Positions 1 to 7,787 of a stretch of DNA of 64,000 bases are shown here, one piece after another. The DNA is from Streptomyces tibetensis (lineage in GTDB: Bacteria; Actinomycetota; Actinomycetes; Streptomycetales; Streptomycetaceae). A program made the translations under genes and the position numbers. The stretch spans positions 1-64,000 of the forward strand of contig NZ_SZVW01000027.1 in assembly GCF_007655005.1 (NCBI RefSeq), in the 5' to 3' direction. Each line of letters starts with the position of its first letter. Within the stretch, counting starts at the first letter, position 1. The notes beneath the pieces were generated by a model. The model was given only the letters and a program-made list of their open reading frames with translations, was not told where the DNA came from and ran no database searches.

Positions 1-56
1 ATCGCATGACACATGCCAGGGTTAGAACGAGTACCTTGATCCACTTTCGATACACG

Positions 57-1058
57 CTAGCGGGACTCCCCCGCCGCCCGGCGGGTCTCCGCGGCAGGCT
101 CTCCCGCCGCCCCGGCCTGCTGTTGCTTCGACGCGCGCAGGCTCGTGAACGTCGTGACCGCCAGGACCAGCACGATGAAGCCCAGCGAGAACGGGATGCC
201 GATCTCGGGAACGTGGACGCCCGACTCGTGCAGCGCGTGCAGCACCAGCTTCACGCCGATGAAGCCGAGGATGATCGACAGGCCGTAGGAGAGGTGGACC
301 AGCCTCTTCAGCAGGCCGCCGATGAGGAAGTACAGCTGGCGCAGGCCCATCAGGGCGAAGGCGTTCGCGGTGAACACGATGTACGGGTCCTGCGTCAGGC
401 CGTAGATGGCCGGGATGGAGTCCAGGGCGAACAGCACGTCGGTGGAGCCGATCGCGAGCATCACGACCAGCATCGGGGTCATGATCCGCTTGCCGTTCTC
501 GGTGATGAACAGCTTCGTGCCGTGATAGCGGTCGGCAACGCCGAAGCGCTGCTCCGCCATCTTCAGCAGCTTGTTCTCCTGGTACTCCTCGTCGTGGTCC
601 TGCTTACGGGCGTCCTGGACCAGCTTCCAGGCGGTCCAGATCAGGAACGCGCCGAAGAGGTAGAAGACCCAGGAGAAGGCGGAGATGATCGCCGCCCCGG
701 CCGCGATGAACACCGCCCGCAGCACCAGGGCCACCAGAACGCCGATCATCAGCACCCGCTGCTGGTACTGCGTCGGCACCGCGAACTTCCCCATGATCAG
801 GACGAAGACGAAGAGGTTGTCGACGCTGAGCGACTTCTCGGTGATGTACCCGGCGAAAAACTCGCCCGTGGGCCCGCTCCCACCCGCGAACCACAGCCCC
901 GCGCCGAACAGCACGGCCAGGACGACCCACACCACCGTCCACGTCCCGGCTTCCCTGATGGACACGTCGTGCGGCTTGCGCCCGACGAAGAAGTCGACGG
1001 CGACGAGCACGCACAGGGCGGCCACGGTCAGCAGCCACACGGACGGCGAGACGTTCAC
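57..1058 (-). CDS. TerC/Alx family membrane protein
   Basis: This 333-residue polytopic membrane protein belongs to the TerC/Alx family, whose members export Mn2+ or partner metal insertion into secreted proteins. Visible family marks are the acidic membrane motifs KSLSVDNLFVF and STDVLFALDSIPA, whose Asp residues lie inside hydrophobic segments, and the FTANAFALMGLRQLYF block. About eight to nine hydrophobic segments fill the protein and the last 30 residues are a polar Gln/Ala/Arg tail. It starts at GTG 1058 with CAGGAG seven bases upstream. It is monocistronic as seen here. The leader has small hairpins, but I could not fit it to the Mn2+ riboswitch that often precedes this family. The family call is firm; the metal and direction are inferred. 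Confidence 0.93.
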   Translation of the reverse strand: MNVSPSVWLLTVAALCVLVAVDFFVGRKPHDVSIREAGTWTVVWVVLAVLFGAGLWFAGGSGPTGEFFAGYITEKSLSVDNLFVFVLIMGKFAVPTQYQQRVLMIGVLVALVLRAVFIAAGAAIISAFSWVFYLFGAFLIWTAWKLVQDARKQDHDEEYQENKLLKMAEQRFGVADRYHGTKLFITENGKRIMTPMLVVMLAIGSTDVLFALDSIPAIYGLTQDPYIVFTANAFALMGLRQLYFLIGGLLKRLVHLSYGLSIILGFIGVKLVLHALHESGVHVPEIGIPFSLGFIVLVLAVTTFTSLRASKQQQAGAAGEPAAETRRAAGESR

Positions 1059-1143
1059 TTGTTACTCCTGATGCAGGTGTGGGGAGGGGACATCCTTGTC
1101 CGGTGTGGCTGGTTCTCGCCACCCCTGCCGGGTGAACAACGGG

Positions 1144-1788
1144 TCAAAGCTGCACGTGCAGCGCTTCCATCACGTCCTCGTCCGTCAGCTGGTCGAAGTT
1201 CTCGTACCACAGGCCCACGGCCATGAACGCGGCCGGCCGGTGCAGGCAGATCACCTCGTCGGCCTCGGCGCGCATCGACTCGGCGCCCTCCGGGGAGCAG
1301 ACGGGCGCGGCCAGCAGGACCCGCGCGGGCGCCTGACGGCGCACGAAGCGCAGTGCGGCCCGGGCCGTGGAGCCGGTCGCCAAGCCGTCGTCGACGACGA
1401 TCACGGTCCGGCCGCGCAGGTCCGGGGCCGGTCGGCCCTGCCGGTACAGCCGTTCGCGGCGCCGCAGTTCGACGCGCTCCCGCTCGATGACGGGGGCGAG
1501 GGCTGCCTCGCCGATACCGAGATGGCGCAGGGCGTCCTCGTCGAGGAGCGGCACCTCGTCCCCGGCCATCGCGCCGACGCCGAGCTCCTCCTGGTGGGGC
1601 GCCCCGATCTTCCGTACGACGAGCACGTCGAGCGGGGCGTCCAGCGCGGCGGCCACCTCGCGCGCCACGGCGACCCCGCCCCGGGGCAGGGCGAGGACGA
1701 GGGGGTCGGGCAGGTCTCCCGCGCGCTGCCGGGTGCGCAGTGTTCCGGCCAGTTCCCCGCCGGCCTGCCCGCGATCACGGAACCGCAT
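1144..1788 (-). CDS. Phosphoribosyltransferase family protein
   Basis: The protein has a type I phosphoribosyltransferase fold, shown by the PRPP loop VIVVDDGLATGSTARAAL and the upstream VLALPRGGVAVAREVAAAL. I chose ATG 1788 because GAGGTG lies eight bases before it; the reading frame runs further upstream, but that extension is built from the local GC-rich repeat. That gives 214 residues. The substrate is unknown; this subfamily is generally annotated only as putative PRTase. In many bacteria the same domain is fused to a dienelactone-hydrolase-type domain, and here such a hydrolase is encoded just upstream on the same strand, which supports a shared but undefined role. Confidence 0.88.
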   Translation of the reverse strand: MRFRDRGQAGGELAGTLRTRQRAGDLPDPLVLALPRGGVAVAREVAAALDAPLDVLVVRKIGAPHQEELGVGAMAGDEVPLLDEDALRHLGIGEAALAPVIERERVELRRRERLYRQGRPAPDLRGRTVIVVDDGLATGSTARAALRFVRRQAPARVLLAAPVCSPEGAESMRAEADEVICLHRPAAFMAVGLWYENFDQLTDEDVMEALHVQL

Positions 1789-1814
1789 GACGGTCACCTC
1801 TGCTTCCCGCACGA

Positions 1815-1950
1815 AAGAGGGCTCCAGCCCTCGACGGTCCGGCTCCAGCCCTCGGACGGTCCGGTTTCCGCCCATTTCCGCCCTCGGACGATCCGGCTCC
1901 CGCCCCGGCCGGTCCGCTCCGGCCCCCGCCCCGTCCGTCCGGCTCCCGCG
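1815..1950. repeat. Degenerate GC-rich tandem repeats before the PRTase gene
   Basis: The intergenic stretch between the hydrolase and PRTase genes contains imperfect copies of a 21-25 bp unit resembling GGCTCCAGCCCTCGGACGGT. The two nearest the PRTase start are almost identical and more decayed copies follow out to about 1950. The GGACGGTCCGG-like core is partly palindromic. No promoter hexamer stands out inside it. Confidence 0.5.
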
Positions 1951-1995
1951 TACCCCCGCGCCCGCCGGACGATGCGCGCCTTCCGGACCCGGCGG

Positions 1996-2655
1996 TCATC
2001 GGCCCGGGGCCGTCCTGAGCTGCTCGTCGCACCACTGACGGGCGGCCTCGGTGACCTGGTCCAGTGCGCCGGGTTCCTCGAACAGGTGGGTGGCGCCGGG
2101 CACAACGTGGAGGGTGTGCGGGGCGGGCAGTCGCCGGGCCGCCTCCTCGTTGAGCCGCAGCACGTGTGTGTCCCTGGCGCCCACGATGAGCAGCACCGGG
2201 ACGTGAACGGCGGCCAGGGCGTCGCCCGCCAGGTCGGGCCGTCCGCCGCGCGAGACGACCGCCCGGACCCGGTCGGGGCGTTGCGCGGCGGCGACCAGGG
2301 CCGCGCCCGCGCCGGTGCTGGCGCCGAACAGGACGACGGGCAGGCCCGAGGTGCCGCGATCGCGCGCCAGCCAGTCGAGGGCGGTCACCAGCCGGCGGCC
2401 CAGCAGAGGGATGTCGAAGCGGAGTTCGGCGGTGACGGCGTCCCGGCGTTCCTCGTCCTCCGTGAGCAGGTCGATGAGCAGGGTGCCGAGCCCGGCGGTG
2501 CGCAGGCCGGCGGCGACCTCGCGGTTGCGGGGACTGTGCCGGGAGCTGCCGCTGCCGTGCGCGAAGAGCACGACCGCGCGGGCGTCCGGCGGCACGGTCA
2601 GATCACCGGTGAGGCTCGCGCCGCCGGCAGGCAGGGTGACCGTCCGGGAGATCAT
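1996..2655 (-). CDS. Alpha/beta hydrolase (dienelactone hydrolase-like)
   Basis: This is a 219-residue single-domain alpha/beta hydrolase. The early VVLFAHGSGSSRHSPRNR segment carries the oxyanion HGSG, the nucleophile elbow is FGASTGAG (GxSxG), and the acid and His are expected in VGARDTHV and PGATHLFEE. There is no signal peptide, so it is cytoplasmic. The ATG at 2655 is preceded by GGAGAGAAGG. The frame stays open far upstream because of high GC, but that region is antisense to the GlxA gene. It probably precedes the PRTase gene in transcription, although 207 bp of repeats lie between them. The substrate is unknown. Confidence 0.88.
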   Translation of the reverse strand: MISRTVTLPAGGASLTGDLTVPPDARAVVLFAHGSGSSRHSPRNREVAAGLRTAGLGTLLIDLLTEDEERRDAVTAELRFDIPLLGRRLVTALDWLARDRGTSGLPVVLFGASTGAGAALVAAAQRPDRVRAVVSRGGRPDLAGDALAAVHVPVLLIVGARDTHVLRLNEEAARRLPAPHTLHVVPGATHLFEEPGALDQVTEAARQWCDEQLRTAPGR

Positions 2656-2764
2656 CGTCGGCCTTCTCTCCCCCGCTTCCCGTGGTACCCACGCCCGGCC
2701 GGACGTCCCATGGCGCGATCTGTGGGATGCGTGTCGTTGACGCCGTACCGCGCGCCGATGGAGC

Positions 2765-3772
2765 GTGAGGGACGTGACCGATCGCCGCATCGTCTTCGTC
2801 GTCTTCGACGGCTTCCAGCCGCTCGACCTCACCGGACCGCACGAGGTGTTCCACAGTGCGGGCGGGTACGCCTGCGAGGTCGTGGGGACCAGGGCGGGGC
2901 CGGTCCGGTCGGTCAGCGGGCTGGTCATGGAGGCCGCGCACGGCGTGGACGGCCTCGATCCGGGCGGCACGGACACCCTGGTGGTGGTCGGCGGCCAGGG
3001 CGTCGACCGGGCCCGGCAGGACGCGGGCCTGGTCGCCTGGGTCGCCGCCGCGGCGGCGGGTGCCCGGCGGGTGGCGTCGGTCTGCAGCGGTGTCTTTCTG
3101 CTGGCGGCCGCGGGGCTGCTGGAGGGGCGGCGGGTCACCACGCACTGGGCCCGCGCGGAGCAGCTGGCCCGGGAGCATCCCGGGGTGCGGGTGGACTGCG
3201 ACCCGATCTTCGTGCGGGACGGGCGGGTGTGGACCTCGGCCGGAGTGACGGCGGGGATGGATCTGGCGCTCGCCCTGGTGGAGGACGACCTCGGCCGGGA
3301 CGCCGCGCACGAGGTGGCCCGTCGGCTGGTGCTGTTCCTGCGCCGCCCGGGCGGCCAGTCGCAGTTCAGCGTGGCGCTGTGGTCGCGGCAGCCGGCGACG
3401 GACCCGGTGCGGGCCGCCGTCACCGCGATCCACGCCGACCCCGGTGCCCGGCACGACATCGCCGGCCTCGCCGCGCACGCCGGACTGAGCCCGCGTCACC
3501 TGCAGCGCCGCTTCACCGCCGAAATCGGTGTGCCCCCGGCGGCGTACGTCGAGCGGGTGCGCGTCGAGGCGGCCCAGCGGGCGCTCACGGACGGGGACGA
3601 ACCGGTCGACGCCATCGCGCGCCGCTGCGGCTTCGTCACCGCCGAGACACTGCGCCGCACGTTCCACCGCCGGCTCGGTGTCGCGCCGTCGGACTACCGC
3701 GCCAGGTTCCGCTCCACCGCAGGACCCCTGGGATCCCTGGCAGATTTCGCAGAGGAAGGACGAACCGCATGA
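2765..3772 (+). CDS. GlxA family transcriptional regulator (DJ-1/PfpI + AraC HTH)
   Basis: The protein is about 335 residues. Residues ~7-190 form a DJ-1/PfpI-like sensor domain (FVVFDGFQPLDLTGPHEVF, and ASVCSGVFLLAAAG, which keeps the nucleophile-position Cys). Residues ~220-320 form an AraC-type double HTH with DIAGLAAHAGLSPRHLQRRF and a second helix pair ending CGFVTAETLRRTFHRRLG. GlxA-type regulators sense small amines or stress signals and activate adjacent genes. Start choice is uncertain: GTG 2765 and GTG 2774 are both weakly served by ribosome sites. The stop overlaps the start of the next gene by 4 bp, so the regulator is translationally coupled to a second PfpI-fold protein that is probably its target or partner. 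Confidence 0.92.
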   Translation: MRDVTDRRIVFVVFDGFQPLDLTGPHEVFHSAGGYACEVVGTRAGPVRSVSGLVMEAAHGVDGLDPGGTDTLVVVGGQGVDRARQDAGLVAWVAAAAAGARRVASVCSGVFLLAAAGLLEGRRVTTHWARAEQLAREHPGVRVDCDPIFVRDGRVWTSAGVTAGMDLALALVEDDLGRDAAHEVARRLVLFLRRPGGQSQFSVALWSRQPATDPVRAAVTAIHADPGARHDIAGLAAHAGLSPRHLQRRFTAEIGVPPAAYVERVRVEAAQRALTDGDEPVDAIARRCGFVTAETLRRTFHRRLGVAPSDYRARFRSTAGPLGSLADFAEEGRTA

Positions 3773-4371
3773 CGACCTACGGCCTGCTCGTGTTCGAGGA
3801 CGCCGAGGAGCTCGACTTCGTGGGGCCCTGGGAGGTCTTCACCGTCTCCGCCCGGCTCCGGGACAGCGCCGACACGGCCGTGCTCGTCTCCGAGCACCCC
3901 GGGCCCGTGCGCTGCAACAAGGGCCTGCGTGTCCTGCCCGACCACACCCTCGACGACCATCCGCCGCTGGACGTGCTGCACGTGCCGGGCGGGCTGGGCG
4001 CCCGGGAGACTCAGCTGCGCAACCCGGTGGTCGCCGACTGGATCGGAAAGACCGCTGAGCGGGCCGCGTGGGTGCACGGCGTGTGCACCGGCACCTTCCT
4101 GCTGCACGCCGCCGGACCCGCCCGGGGGCGCCGGGTGGCCACGCACTGGAGCCAGGAGGACACCTTGGAGGCGCTGGGGGACGTGACCGTGGTCCGGGAC
4201 GCCCGCTACGTGGTCGACGGCAACCTGGTCACCAGCCAGGGTGTCTCGGCCGGTATCGACAGCGCGTTGTGGCTGGTCGGGCGGTTGCACGGCCGAGAGC
4301 ACGCGCGGGCCGTGCGGCGCTTCATCCAGTACGACCCTGCGCCGCCGTACCTCGCGGACGAGCCGCTCTGA
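3769..4371 (+). CDS. DJ-1/PfpI family protein (isonitrile hydratase-like)
   Basis: This 200-residue single-domain DJ-1/PfpI protein begins YGLLVFEDAEELDFVGPWEV and has the nucleophile elbow VHGVCTGTFLLHAAG with a conserved Cys. It resembles InhA-type isonitrile hydratases and the sensor half of GlxA regulators, but has no HTH. ATG 3769 overlaps the GlxA stop in an ATGA, so the two form one translational unit. Whether it is an enzyme (hydratase, glyoxalase III, amidase) or a ligand-binding partner cannot be told from the sequence. Confidence 0.9.
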   Translation: MTTYGLLVFEDAEELDFVGPWEVFTVSARLRDSADTAVLVSEHPGPVRCNKGLRVLPDHTLDDHPPLDVLHVPGGLGARETQLRNPVVADWIGKTAERAAWVHGVCTGTFLLHAAGPARGRRVATHWSQEDTLEALGDVTVVRDARYVVDGNLVTSQGVSAGIDSALWLVGRLHGREHARAVRRFIQYDPAPPYLADEPL

Positions 4372-4421
4372 TCCACCCGTGCGGCACGGGGCCGCATGGG
4401 TCGGCGGTCCTCGGGCAGGCG

Positions 4422-4883
4422 ATGTTCATGGGCGGTGACACGGGTGACGGCGGGCAAGGGCGGCAGCCGGGCGAGTTCGGACACCGGGCGGTGCCGCACC
4501 CCGGCGACATCCGGATCGAGGCGTGGGCGGCGTGCAGAGAGCACTGTCTGGCGGAGGCCGTCCTGGCGATGGTGGAGTGCTTCGCGGACGTCTCCCGGGT
4601 GCGGCCCACCGCCGTGGACCGGGTCCGTCTGCCCGAGGCCAGCGACGACGACCTGCTCGCCGCGCTGCTGGACGAGGTCATCTTCCGCCTGGAGGCGTAC
4701 GGCCAGGTGCCCGTGGACGTGGAGGCCGACGAGGCCGACGGCGGCCTGGACGTACGGCTGGCGGTCACCGGCCTCTCCGACGTGGAGATCACGGGCGCGG
4801 TCCCGACGGCGGTGGCCTGGGACACGCTGCGGATCGGGCCGGACCCGTACGGGTGGTCGTGTGCGGTGAGGGTCGACGCCTGA
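4422..4883 (+). CDS. Archease family protein
   Basis: This 153-residue protein has the SHS2-type archease fold, recognised from HPGDIRIEAWAACREHC, the VDRVRLPEASDDDLLAALLD block, the FRLEAYGQVPVDVEA segment, and a C-terminal beta hairpin. Archease activates RtcB-type RNA ligases in archaea and animals, and bacterial members are presumed to serve RNA ligation or chaperoning. No rtcB is seen within the window, so the partner must be elsewhere. ATG 4422 is taken as start; ATG 4428 is an in-frame alternative. It follows the PfpI gene by 50 bp and may be read through from it. Confidence 0.82.
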   Translation: MFMGGDTGDGGQGRQPGEFGHRAVPHPGDIRIEAWAACREHCLAEAVLAMVECFADVSRVRPTAVDRVRLPEASDDDLLAALLDEVIFRLEAYGQVPVDVEADEADGGLDVRLAVTGLSDVEITGAVPTAVAWDTLRIGPDPYGWSCAVRVDA

Positions 4884-4904
4884 CCCCGGCGGCCGGGGTG
4901 CGCC

Positions 4905-4910
4905 TACCGT
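4905..4910 (+). promoter_or_regulatory. -10 element of a probable leaderless promoter (capA-like gene)
   Basis: TACCGT lies exactly six bases before the GTG start at 4917. The GGAGGG between them is too close to that GTG to be a ribosome site, so transcription probably begins at or next to the start codon. Confidence 0.5.
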
Positions 4911-4916
4911 GGAGGG

Positions 4917-6020
4917 GTGGGCGGCGCAGTCGTGACGCTGTTCCTGTGCGGTGACGTGATGCTCGGGCGCGGCGTCGACCAGGTCCTCGCGCACCCCGGA
5001 GACCCGGCACTGCGGGAGGCGTACGTCGACGACGCCCGGTCCTATGTCCGGCTGGCCGAGTCGGCGCACGGCCCGGTGCCCGTGCCGGTGGCCGCGTCAT
5101 GGCCGTGGGGCGCGGCGCTGCGGGTGCTGGACGAGGCCGCTCCGGACGCCCGGATCGTGAATCTGGAGACCTCGGTGACGCGCGCCGGGACGTTCGCGCC
5201 CGGCAAGGAGATCCACTACCGGATGCACCCGGCGAATCTGCCGGCCCTGGCGGTGGTCCGGCCGGACGTGACGGTTCTCGCCAACAACCACGTCCTGGAC
5301 TTCGGCCGGAGGGGACTGCTGGAGACTCTGGACTCCCTGGCCCGGGCGGGCCTGCGGACGGCGGGCGCGGGACGGGACGCCGACGAGGCGTACGCACCGG
5401 CCGTCGTCCCGCTGGCCGGCGGCCGCCGTCTGCGGGTGTTCGCCCTCGGGGCGTACTCCAGCGGCATCCCGTCCGGCTGGGCGGCGACGGCGGACCGGCC
5501 GGGCGTCGCGTACCTTCCCGAGCTCTCACGGGCCGTGGCCCAGGCCGTGGTGCGGCGGCTGGGCCGGTCCGGTGACCTCACCGTGGTGTCCGTGCACTGG
5601 GGATCGAACTGGGGGTATCGCGTGCCCCGGGAGCAGGTCCGCTTCGCGCACGCGCTGATCGACGGCGGAGCCGACGTCGTCCACGGGCACTCCTCGCACC
5701 ATCCCCGCCCGCTGGAGGTGTACCGGGGCCGGCTGATCCTCTATGGCTGCGGGGACTTCGTCGACGACTACGAAGGGATCTCCGGTCACGAGCAGTACCG
5801 CGACGACCTGCGCCTGGCCTTCCTCGTGTCGGTCGAGGCGGACAGCGGGCGGCTGGCGGGCCTGCGCATGGTGCCGCTGCGGGTTCGGCGGATGCGGCTG
5901 GAGCCCGCCTCCGGGGAGGACCGTGCCTGGCTGCGCGCCACGCTGGACCGGATCAGCGGCGGGGTGACGGTGCGGGATGCGGCGGACGGTTCGCTGGGGC
6001 TCGCGGCGCCGGTCGTGTGA
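4917..6020 (+). CDS. CapA family metallophosphatase-fold protein
   Basis: This 367-residue protein is of the CapA (poly-gamma-glutamate synthesis/transport) family, a calcineurin-like metallophosphoesterase fold. Metal-site motifs are in order: LFLCGDVMLGRGVD near the N-terminus, RIVNLETSVT, LANNHVLDFG, VSVHWGSNWGYRVP and HGHSSHHPRPLEVY. There is no signal peptide or N-terminal membrane helix, unlike true CapA, so it is probably cytoplasmic and its substrate is unknown. The GTG at 4917 fits a leaderless start; GTG 4932 is an alternative. Most high-GC genomes carry stand-alone members like this one outside any capsule operon. Confidence 0.88.
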   Translation: MGGAVVTLFLCGDVMLGRGVDQVLAHPGDPALREAYVDDARSYVRLAESAHGPVPVPVAASWPWGAALRVLDEAAPDARIVNLETSVTRAGTFAPGKEIHYRMHPANLPALAVVRPDVTVLANNHVLDFGRRGLLETLDSLARAGLRTAGAGRDADEAYAPAVVPLAGGRRLRVFALGAYSSGIPSGWAATADRPGVAYLPELSRAVAQAVVRRLGRSGDLTVVSVHWGSNWGYRVPREQVRFAHALIDGGADVVHGHSSHHPRPLEVYRGRLILYGCGDFVDDYEGISGHEQYRDDLRLAFLVSVEADSGRLAGLRMVPLRVRRMRLEPASGEDRAWLRATLDRISGGVTVRDAADGSLGLAAPVV

Positions 6021-6065
6021 CGTGGGCGGCCGAGCGAAAGCCGACGTGGGAGCCGACTCCGGAGG

Positions 6066-7085
6066 TCAGCCCGCCCACGCCACCAGCCGTTCGCGGCTCT
6101 CCGGCTCCCGCAGCCGGGCGAGCGACTCCTTCTCGAGCTGGCGCACCCGCTCCCGGGTCAGCCCGACCCGGGAGGCGACCTCGTTCAGCGTGCGGGTGTG
6201 CCCGTCGTGCAGCCCGTAGCGCAGGCTGAGGATCATGGCCTCACGGGGCGCGAGCGTGCCGACTGCCTCACGCAGTTCCTCGGCGAGCGCCCGGAACTCG
6301 GCAACCTCCGGGGCCTGGAGCACCTCGGTGTCGGCGATGAGGTCGCCGACGACGGTCTCGCCCTTCTCGTCGACCGGGGTGTCCAGGCTGACCGCGTCCC
6401 GTCCGACGTGGCGCAGCCACCCGATCCGGTCCTCGGCGAGGCCGCTCTCCCGGGCCACCTCCTCGATGCTCGGCTCACGCTCCAGGTCGAGCCGCAGTCG
6501 CCGCTCGATCTTGGCTATCTTCTGCAGTTGCTCCACGACGTGCATCGGCAGCCGGACGGAGCGCGCGTGCGCGGCCAGGCCCCGTTCGATCGCCTGCCGG
6601 ATCCACCAGGTGGCGTACGTGGAGAACTTGAAGCCCTTGGTGTGGTCGAACTTCTCCACGGCCCGGATCAGCCCCAGGTTGCCCTCCTGGATGACGTCCA
6701 GCAAAGGCAGACCACGATGGGCGTGCCGTTTGGCCATCGACACGACGAGCCGGAGGTTGGCCCGGACCATGTGGTCCTTGGCAGCCTGCCCGTCGCGGAC
6801 GGCCTCCTCCAGTTCGCGGCGCCTCTTCGCCGTGAGGTCGTGCTCGCCGGCGTCGGCCCGGCCGAGTTCCTCCAGCGCCCGTACGCCGGTCTTCAGCCGC
6901 CGGGCCAGGCGTACCTCGTCCTCCGCCGTGAGCAGCGCCGTCGCCGAGATCTGCGCGAGGTACTGGCCGAGGAGATCCGGCTCCTCGTCCGGCTCGGGGA
7001 TGCGGCTGCGCAGCCGGGCCGTGCGGGCGGGGGCGCGCCGGTCCTCCCGGGTGCCCGCCGCGGGGTCTTCTGCCAGGGGAGACAT
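6066..7085 (-). CDS. RNA polymerase sigma factor, sigma-70 (primary-like, group 2)
   Basis: This 339-residue sigma factor has regions 1.2 to 4 but no long N-terminal extension. Region 1.2 is LLGQYLAQISATALLTAEDE. Region 2 has NLRLVVSMAKRHAHRG, IQEGNLGLIRAVEKFDH and KFSTYATWWIRQAI, nearly identical to primary sigma factors. Region 4.2 is TLNEVASRVGLTRERVRQLE. This makes it a group 2, Hrd-like sigma factor. I cannot assign hrdA, hrdC or hrdD. ATG 7085 has GGGAGAGGGAGGAA upstream. The frame is open for a further 2 kb upstream, but that extension is only the complement of the MFS and PEBP genes. It is divergent from the PEBP gene. Confidence 0.92.
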   Translation of the reverse strand: MSPLAEDPAAGTREDRRAPARTARLRSRIPEPDEEPDLLGQYLAQISATALLTAEDEVRLARRLKTGVRALEELGRADAGEHDLTAKRRRELEEAVRDGQAAKDHMVRANLRLVVSMAKRHAHRGLPLLDVIQEGNLGLIRAVEKFDHTKGFKFSTYATWWIRQAIERGLAAHARSVRLPMHVVEQLQKIAKIERRLRLDLEREPSIEEVARESGLAEDRIGWLRHVGRDAVSLDTPVDEKGETVVGDLIADTEVLQAPEVAEFRALAEELREAVGTLAPREAMILSLRYGLHDGHTRTLNEVASRVGLTRERVRQLEKESLARLREPESRERLVAWAG

Positions 7086-7193
7086 CGTCGGGTTCCTCCC
7101 TCTCCCGTCTCGTTCCGGCTCGCCCTGGCGAGTACCCGGGGGAATCGTTGCCGAACCGTGTGCCCCGGAGCCCTCGGGGGTACCCCGTGGCCC

Positions 7194-7646
7194 ATGACCG
7201 GCATCGAACTCAGCAGCAACGCGTTCAACGACCATTCCTTCATCGCGCGCCGGTACGCGTACGAGGGACCCAATGTCTCTCCGCCGCTGACCTGGAGCGG
7301 CGTACCGGACGACGCGGCGGAACTGGTCCTGCTGTGCGAGGATCCCGACGCCCCGTCGGGCACCTTCGCGCACTGGGTCGTGGTCGGCATCGACCCGCAC
7401 AGCGACGGCGTCGAGGCCGGGCAGATCCCACCGGGCGGCACGGAACTGGTCAACGGCTACGGCCAGCACGGCTGGGGCGGTCCGCATCCCCCGCCGGGTG
7501 ACGACGCCCATCACTACTTCTTCCGGCTCTACGCCCTGTCCGAGCCGGCTGTCCTGCCCGACGCGCCGCGCGCGGACCAGGTGCACGAGGAGGTCGAGAA
7601 GCGCCGCCTCGCGGACGGGACGCTGGTGGGGCTGTACCAGCGCTGA
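7194..7646 (+). CDS. YbhB/YbcL family PEBP-like protein
   Basis: This 150-residue phosphatidylethanolamine-binding-protein-fold protein is of the bacterial YbhB/YbcL (Raf kinase inhibitor-like) group. Diagnostic pieces are the opening YEGPNVSPPLTWSGVP, the ligand-site LVLLCEDPDAPSGTFAHWVV, the NGYGQHGWGGPHPPPGDD block and HHYFFRLYAL. No signal peptide is present. The ligand and role in bacteria are not established. The start is ATG 7194; the Shine-Dalgarno match is weak. Confidence 0.93.
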   Translation: MTGIELSSNAFNDHSFIARRYAYEGPNVSPPLTWSGVPDDAAELVLLCEDPDAPSGTFAHWVVVGIDPHSDGVEAGQIPPGGTELVNGYGQHGWGGPHPPPGDDAHHYFFRLYALSEPAVLPDAPRADQVHEEVEKRRLADGTLVGLYQR

Positions 7647-7787
7647 GCCTTCCCTCTCGTACCGCCGCGTCACAACGGTCGGTTGTGGCGGGGGCGCCGG
7701 GCGGTTGTTTGCCCGGCCCTCCCGATCTCGCTTGGATGACTTCCGGACGACGCCGGGTCGTCCACGGGAGCGGGGAGTGCGCCGGGT

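Noticed and set aside
1059..1143. A Mn2+ (yybP-ykoY) riboswitch before terC
   Set aside because: The leader is only ~85 nt to the next gene and I could not find the conserved loop sequences; only simple hairpins are present.
1096..4371. A ~1091-residue plus-strand frame ending in the PfpI gene
   Set aside because: It runs antisense through three real genes and only its last 200 codons are homologous to a known family.
6066..7085. Assigning the symbol hrdD to the sigma factor
   Set aside because: The N-terminus does not match the HrdD sequence I remember, and several Hrd paralogues are similar.
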